This document shows positions 60,141 through 64,000 of a stretch of 64,000 nt of DNA, piece by piece; positions within the stretch are counted from its first letter, which is position 1, and every line of letters begins with the position of its first letter. The notes beneath the pieces were generated by a model, which was not told where the DNA came from, made no database searches, and worked only from the letters and a program-made list of their open reading frames with translations. The position numbers were made by a program, and so were the translations under genes. Source of the DNA: CANMIH01 sp049116335 (GTDB taxonomy: Bacteria; Pseudomonadota; Alphaproteobacteria; Rhodobacterales; Rhodobacteraceae); the NCBI GenBank assembly GCA_049116335.1, contig JAGDYZ010000008.1, positions 338,480 through 402,479 of the forward strand, given 5' to 3'.

Positions 60141-60161
60141 CAGGGCCCCGATGGGGCCCTG
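60141..60161 (-). terminator. Rho-independent terminator of the chemotaxis receptor gene
   Basis: A 9-bp perfect stem CAGGGCCCC with GGGGCCCTG (loop ATC on the minus strand) is followed by TTTGTTGT on the minus strand. It lies 40 bases after the receptor stop and may also serve the convergent desaturase gene. Confidence 0.85.
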
Positions 60162-60200
60162 ATGTGAATTTGCTGAATTCCCATTCCAGTCAGTGGACCG

Positions 60201-62561
60201 TTAGAAATCTGCCCAAGCTGAGTTCGCCGCCTGCTTCGGCTCGGTCGGTTGAACCACTGCGGGCGCTTCCCATTGATCCTGCGCTTCAAACTGAACCGGC
60301 TCTTTCGTGGCTTTGCGCATCACAGGTTCACGAAGCGCACTGTCATCCACGGCAAACTGCGAAACCATATCGCGTAGACCAACGGCTTTCTCCTGCAACT
60401 CGCGGCCAGCCGAAGCGTTCTCGCCAACCATCGCGGCGTTTTGCTGGGTCACCTGATCCAGCATGGTGATGCCGTTGTTGATCTCCGACAATCCCTGCGC
60501 CTGTTCGGATGCGCCCGCCGCGATATCATCGACAAGCTTGGACACTTCCGCCACTTCATCCAGAATTTGGTCGATCGCAGCCCCCATATCGGACACGAGG
60601 TTTACACCCTCACTTACATTGCTGTTTGAACTCAGGATCAAATTGCGAATTTCGGCCGCGCTGTCAGACGACCGCTGGGCCAACCCGCGCACTTCAGAGG
60701 CCACCACAGCAAACCCCTGCCCGGCTTGACCGGCCCGTGCAGCTTCTACGCCTGCGTTCAGTGACAAGAGATTGGTTTGGAAGGCAATGTCTTCCATAAC
60801 TGCGATGATCTGGCTGATCTGCGCGGAGGAGTTTTCGATTTGCCCCATCGCCTGAACTGCGCGCTCACGCACCTCTTTGCCGCGCTCTGCCTGATTGCGC
60901 GCCGCCGCCGCCGCAACAACAATCTGTTTCGCACCTTCGGCATTTGAGGTCACGCTGGTGGTGATCTCTTCCATCGCCGCCGCGGTTTCTTCAAGCGTCG
61001 CCGCCTGATTTTCGGTCCGCTGCGACAGGCTATCGGCACCTTCAACGAGAATGCGGGCATCATCATCGATGGCTTCAGCGCTCATACGCAGTTCACCAAT
61101 GATCGCGGCGAGCGAAGTAACCGACCGATTGAAATTCACTCGCAGGGTTTCGTATTCTTCGCCCAGCGGTTCATCGATTTGTGACCCCAGATCACCTTCT
61201 GCCAGCTGCTGCAAAGCCCCGGACAAACGTCCAACAACCTGCGCCTGATTTTCGGCATGGCGTTCACGCTCTTCTTTGGCTTTTTCGCCCACCTCAAGCG
61301 TTTCTTTGAACTCCTCCAGCGACCCCGCGATGCGCCCAAGCTCATCCGAATAATTCAGACCATTCACAGGCGTGTCGTAATCCCCGTCTGAAATTCCCTC
61401 AACGCTTTCGGCCAGCGCTGCAACACGGCCGGTCAACAAGCGCGCCACAACAAAGGACACCCCTAGAACAAGCAACAGCGTCACGCCAACCTGCGCAAGG
61501 GTCAGATAAAACAGCGAGGTTTGTTCTGCATTGGCCTCGCTCAGGTCTTGTTCCAAAACGATATGCCAATTGGTCCCATCCCGCACCAAGGTGTCTGACC
61601 GCACGATGACCGGGTTCCCCGAGAGACCAGCGTCGCCTTCGCCTTCAACATGCTCGCTATTTCGAGCCGCAACGATGTGCGAAAGATCAGGCAGCTTATC
61701 AAAAATCTTATGCCCGCCCTCTTTCGCAGAGCTGGACAAGGCGCGGCCCTCATCATCGACCATATAGACCAGGCCCGTTTCACCAAGCAGTTCCGATTTC
61801 GACAGGATATGGGTCACCTGTGATTCTACATCAATCTGCAGGGCAACAACACCGATACGCGTGCCCTGTTCATTGTAAACAGGCGCGCCCAGGAACTTGG
61901 CGGGCGCTCCCGCACTTGGGGCATAGGGGGCGAAATCCGAGAAAACGACCTGGTTACGCTCACCTTTCATCGCTTGCCGATACACATCCCCCAGACCGCT
62001 GTCTGCGTAGGGGCCATTCAGGACGTTCGTGGCAAAGTCCGCCTCTTTGAACACCGAGTAGATCAGGTTGCCGCGCGTATCGAACAGGAACAGATCATAA
62101 TACCCGCGATCGTGCTGAAACCGCTGAAAGCTGTGATGATAGTGAATGTGCTCTTTGTTCCAGAGCGTATCCACCTTCGCATCGGTCAGCTCGTATTTCT
62201 TACCCGCCTCATGGGGGTTGTCAGTGACATAGGTTTTCTGCAGTTGCTCGGCGGCCCCGCCCCCCAGCTCATCCCAGGCCTTGGTGAAGGCCGCAGTTGC
62301 CTCGGAAATGGCCTGATCTTCGGACAAGATGTCAATGTCGGCTTCGACCCACTCTAGCCAGACCTCCAATGCCTCAACCTTAGCGTGGATGAGATAGTTG
62401 AAGGCCGCATCCCGCTGATGCACCAGAGCCTGAGACGCCTGGAAAAAACTGACACAGGACACAGCAATCGCGATGATGATTGTTGGTACCGCAATTTGAA
62501 GTGGCATTTTCCACTTCAAATCCATTCGGTTCCAAAATGAGAGCATAGTCTTAGCTGGCAT
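60201..62561 (-). CDS. Methyl-accepting chemotaxis protein
   Basis: A 786-residue transmembrane receptor. A first membrane segment (about 21-41) is followed by a periplasmic Cache-type sensor (about 45-325) with two PAS-like lobes, then a second segment (about 330-352). A HAMP domain follows (about 353-405) and a likely second one (about 425-480). The signalling domain (about 500-740) has the CheA/CheW hairpin IAFQTNLLSLNAGVEAARAG. The C-terminus ends in WADF, like a CheR-binding tail. The ligand is unknown. The ATG at 62561 has GGAGG upstream. Confidence 0.94.
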   Translation of the reverse strand: MPAKTMLSFWNRMDLKWKMPLQIAVPTIIIAIAVSCVSFFQASQALVHQRDAAFNYLIHAKVEALEVWLEWVEADIDILSEDQAISEATAAFTKAWDELGGGAAEQLQKTYVTDNPHEAGKKYELTDAKVDTLWNKEHIHYHHSFQRFQHDRGYYDLFLFDTRGNLIYSVFKEADFATNVLNGPYADSGLGDVYRQAMKGERNQVVFSDFAPYAPSAGAPAKFLGAPVYNEQGTRIGVVALQIDVESQVTHILSKSELLGETGLVYMVDDEGRALSSSAKEGGHKIFDKLPDLSHIVAARNSEHVEGEGDAGLSGNPVIVRSDTLVRDGTNWHIVLEQDLSEANAEQTSLFYLTLAQVGVTLLLVLGVSFVVARLLTGRVAALAESVEGISDGDYDTPVNGLNYSDELGRIAGSLEEFKETLEVGEKAKEERERHAENQAQVVGRLSGALQQLAEGDLGSQIDEPLGEEYETLRVNFNRSVTSLAAIIGELRMSAEAIDDDARILVEGADSLSQRTENQAATLEETAAAMEEITTSVTSNAEGAKQIVVAAAAARNQAERGKEVRERAVQAMGQIENSSAQISQIIAVMEDIAFQTNLLSLNAGVEAARAGQAGQGFAVVASEVRGLAQRSSDSAAEIRNLILSSNSNVSEGVNLVSDMGAAIDQILDEVAEVSKLVDDIAAGASEQAQGLSEINNGITMLDQVTQQNAAMVGENASAGRELQEKAVGLRDMVSQFAVDDSALREPVMRKATKEPVQFEAQDQWEAPAVVQPTEPKQAANSAWADF

Positions 62562-63234
62562 TACCGTCCTCCAGGTGTCCGTTTTGCAAAACGCGACAAA
62601 CATCTTGTTACGGGCACAGATATGGCTCAAAAAAGCTTACACATCAGTTAATTACACTTTTGGAATGTGTGAACGAAACGCGGAAAAAAGGGGAGCATCC
62701 CTGCCCCAAACCGCTATCTTTTGGCTAATTTCGCACCAAAAGTAGCAATTTTCTATACGAATGGATACAACCGAAGGCAGACGAGTAGCTTTAGGAATTT
62801 TCGCCAGATCCGCTGCAAAACCCTGGGTGAATTAGTTCAAATTACATATGATCTACAAAAGTTCGCAATGGAGCCGGCCAAATTTGCAAACCTGTCAGGC
62901 GCGTCTTGCAACCGGATGCAATACGACAGCCTATCTTTGAGACGGTCTGCTGTATTGTGCGAACCTTGGTGGGGTTTCGCTTCCTTTGAGGGTGTCTCAA
63001 GCAGCTATTCGTACGTCCACCGTTTGGCGAGCACATGATCTTCAGCGGCGGAATATTCCCCACCAATGACCCCAGTCTGACAGATGCTGTGCCAAGCACT
63101 AGAATCAGCTAATGCTTCAACCTCGCTTGGGCTTCGTAAGGATGTCTATGACGGCCGTCTCGCCTCACGGGTGCTGACGTATGTTAAGGTTTCGCAGAGG
63201 ATACTCCCGCACCCAACGTCTTTTCTAATTTTCG
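62562..63234. other. Gene-poor AT-richer intergenic stretch
   Basis: No supported gene lies here. It holds the receptor promoter region, with the 14-base palindrome CGTTTTGCAAAACG at 62580-62593, and visibly AT-richer sequence than the surrounding DNA. A plus-strand open frame at 62721-63038 shows no recognisable domain and no ribosome binding site, and I reject it. Sequence around 63100-63180 looks like decayed coding DNA but cannot be assigned. Confidence 0.6.
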
Positions 63235-63986
63235 TCATCTGAAAAATTCTATGGAGCGAAGTGCCAGCTGTGGTGCGATTGAATAATACCAGTGCGTGTG
63301 GTTGGACACCTCAATCAACCAAACACTGTGACCCGCTTGAGAAAGGCGTTTCGCGGTAGACCGAACCGAGCTAGGTGTAAAAACCCTATCATTGTCACCG
63401 AAAAACATTTGAACAGGTATACGGTTTTTGACGGCCAAATTGAATTTGGCCACAAACTCGCCGCATGGACAGATACTGCCTCCCAGTCTCCAATTCCGAG
63501 ATTTGCTAAGCGCAACGCAAATTTTCCACCCATAGAATGCCCTGCTAGGTAGACGCGATCTCGATCTATCGGATAGAACCTAGCCGCATCCTCAAGTAAG
63601 TTCGTCGAAACAAATGCTGCGTCTTCGATAAGATTCCAACCTTGGGCGCGCTTTGAGTTCGGAGCGATCAGAATAAAGTCATGATCGTCTAACACCTCTT
63701 TCCACATATCTAGCATCGCTCGTCCGTCTCGACCCGCGCCGTGAAGAAGGATTATCACGGGTCGTTCTTGCGAGGACTGGGCGCCAAGAGTGTAATAGGT
63801 TCTGGATATCTGATCGCCAAAGGCACCAAATCTGGGCATGTGCAGAAGCCGCTGTTCGCCAAGGTTTCTAGGCGCCCTGTAAGCTTTGCTACGTCCAAAT
63901 GAAGTGCCTCTGATTTTCGCCTCTTCTATCAATGGGCCTTGTGCCCCCGGCACGATTGATCGAGCAGCCTCTAAAGTAAGTGTCAC
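63235..63986 (-). pseudogene. Alpha/beta hydrolase (esterase), frameshifted, cut by window edge
   Basis: Two overlapping minus-strand frames make up one esterase-like protein. The front frame (63315-63986) has VIILLHGAGRDG (oxyanion strand) and LAGHSMGGKFA with the nucleophile Ser. The back frame (63235-63453) continues with VQMFFGDNDRVF (the Asp segment) and SNHTHWYY (the His region). The frames change near 63450-63480, which indicates one indel. The front frame is still open at the window end (the GTG at 63986 has no good ribosome binding site), so the true start may lie outside. The DNA is AT-richer than the rest of the window. Confidence 0.65.
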
Positions 63987-64000
63987 GTCCCGTAAGCTGG

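Noticed and set aside
62721..63038. Open frame of 105 codons on the plus strand
   Set aside because: No domain, no ribosome binding site, unusual composition, and random-looking protein. Likely chance.

Overview
The window is GC-rich, densely packed chromosomal DNA from an alphaproteobacterium, most likely of the Roseobacter group of Rhodobacteraceae. This rests on family-level recognition of the encoded proteins and on several lineage markers: a direct-repeat LexA operator (GAAC-N7-GAAC) in front of lexA, a trgA-trgB-cysK tellurite-resistance style locus, a holin/N-acetylmuramidase pair like the gene transfer agent (GTA) lysis pair of Rhodobacter, TRAP transport genes and a short ComEC. The species cannot be named from sequence alone. 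No rRNA, tRNA, CRISPR array or intact insertion sequence was found.

Layout. 1-2.4 kb: a small membrane protein overlapping a DUF1638 gene, a Qnr-sized pentapeptide-repeat protein and an alpha/beta hydrolase. 2.4-9.9 kb: a YibQ-like divergent polysaccharide deacetylase faces a long plus-strand operon trpG-trpD-ung-trpC-moaC-(GIY-YIG nuclease)-moeA. 9.9-15.7 kb: lexA, convergent comEC, then gltX and gltA ending in a strong terminator. 15.8-17.9 kb: a secreted-type protein with two 156-residue tandem repeats, broken by an in-frame TAA. 18-23.7 kb: enoyl-CoA hydratase, a DUF2087 protein, ccmH-ccmF, the holin/endolysin pair and a cupin. 23.8-27.5 kb: zwf-pgl-pgi, headed by a LacI-type palindrome. 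27.7-32 kb: a tiny zinc-ribbon membrane protein, nucleoside hydrolase, acetyltransferase, glycosyltransferase and SelO. 32-39.3 kb: cysK-mscS-alaX overlapping by 4 bp, then trgA-trgB and a photolyase. 39.4-43.5 kb: class V aminotransferase, threonine aldolase with a hydroxylase, and a divergent LysR regulator. 43.5-49.3 kb: a glutamine synthetase-like ligase, aldehyde dehydrogenase and iron alcohol dehydrogenase, plus a Na/Pi cotransporter. 49.4-57.3 kb: TRAP transporter, N-formylglutamate amidohydrolase family enzyme, divergent RpiR regulator, 3-hydroxyacyl-CoA dehydrogenase family enzyme and a hydantoinase/oxoprolinase. 57.3-64 kb: TauE/SafE permease, LysR regulator, sterol desaturase family protein, chemotaxis receptor, an AT-richer gene-poor gap and a frameshifted esterase at the right edge.

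How the genes fit together. The left half is housekeeping metabolism (tryptophan, molybdopterin, citrate entry to the TCA cycle, glucose-6-phosphate oxidation) mixed with DNA repair and SOS genes. The right half is accessory catabolism with a recurring theme of glutamate derivatives and amino-group substrates. The ligase, alcohol dehydrogenase and aldehyde dehydrogenase could gamma-glutamylate an amino alcohol and oxidise it. The hydroxylase and threonine aldolase could cleave a beta-hydroxylated amino acid. The TRAP, amidohydrolase and RpiR block looks like an uptake-and-hydrolysis module with clustered TTCAGA-type half-sites in its control region. These pathway readings are inferences from gene content.
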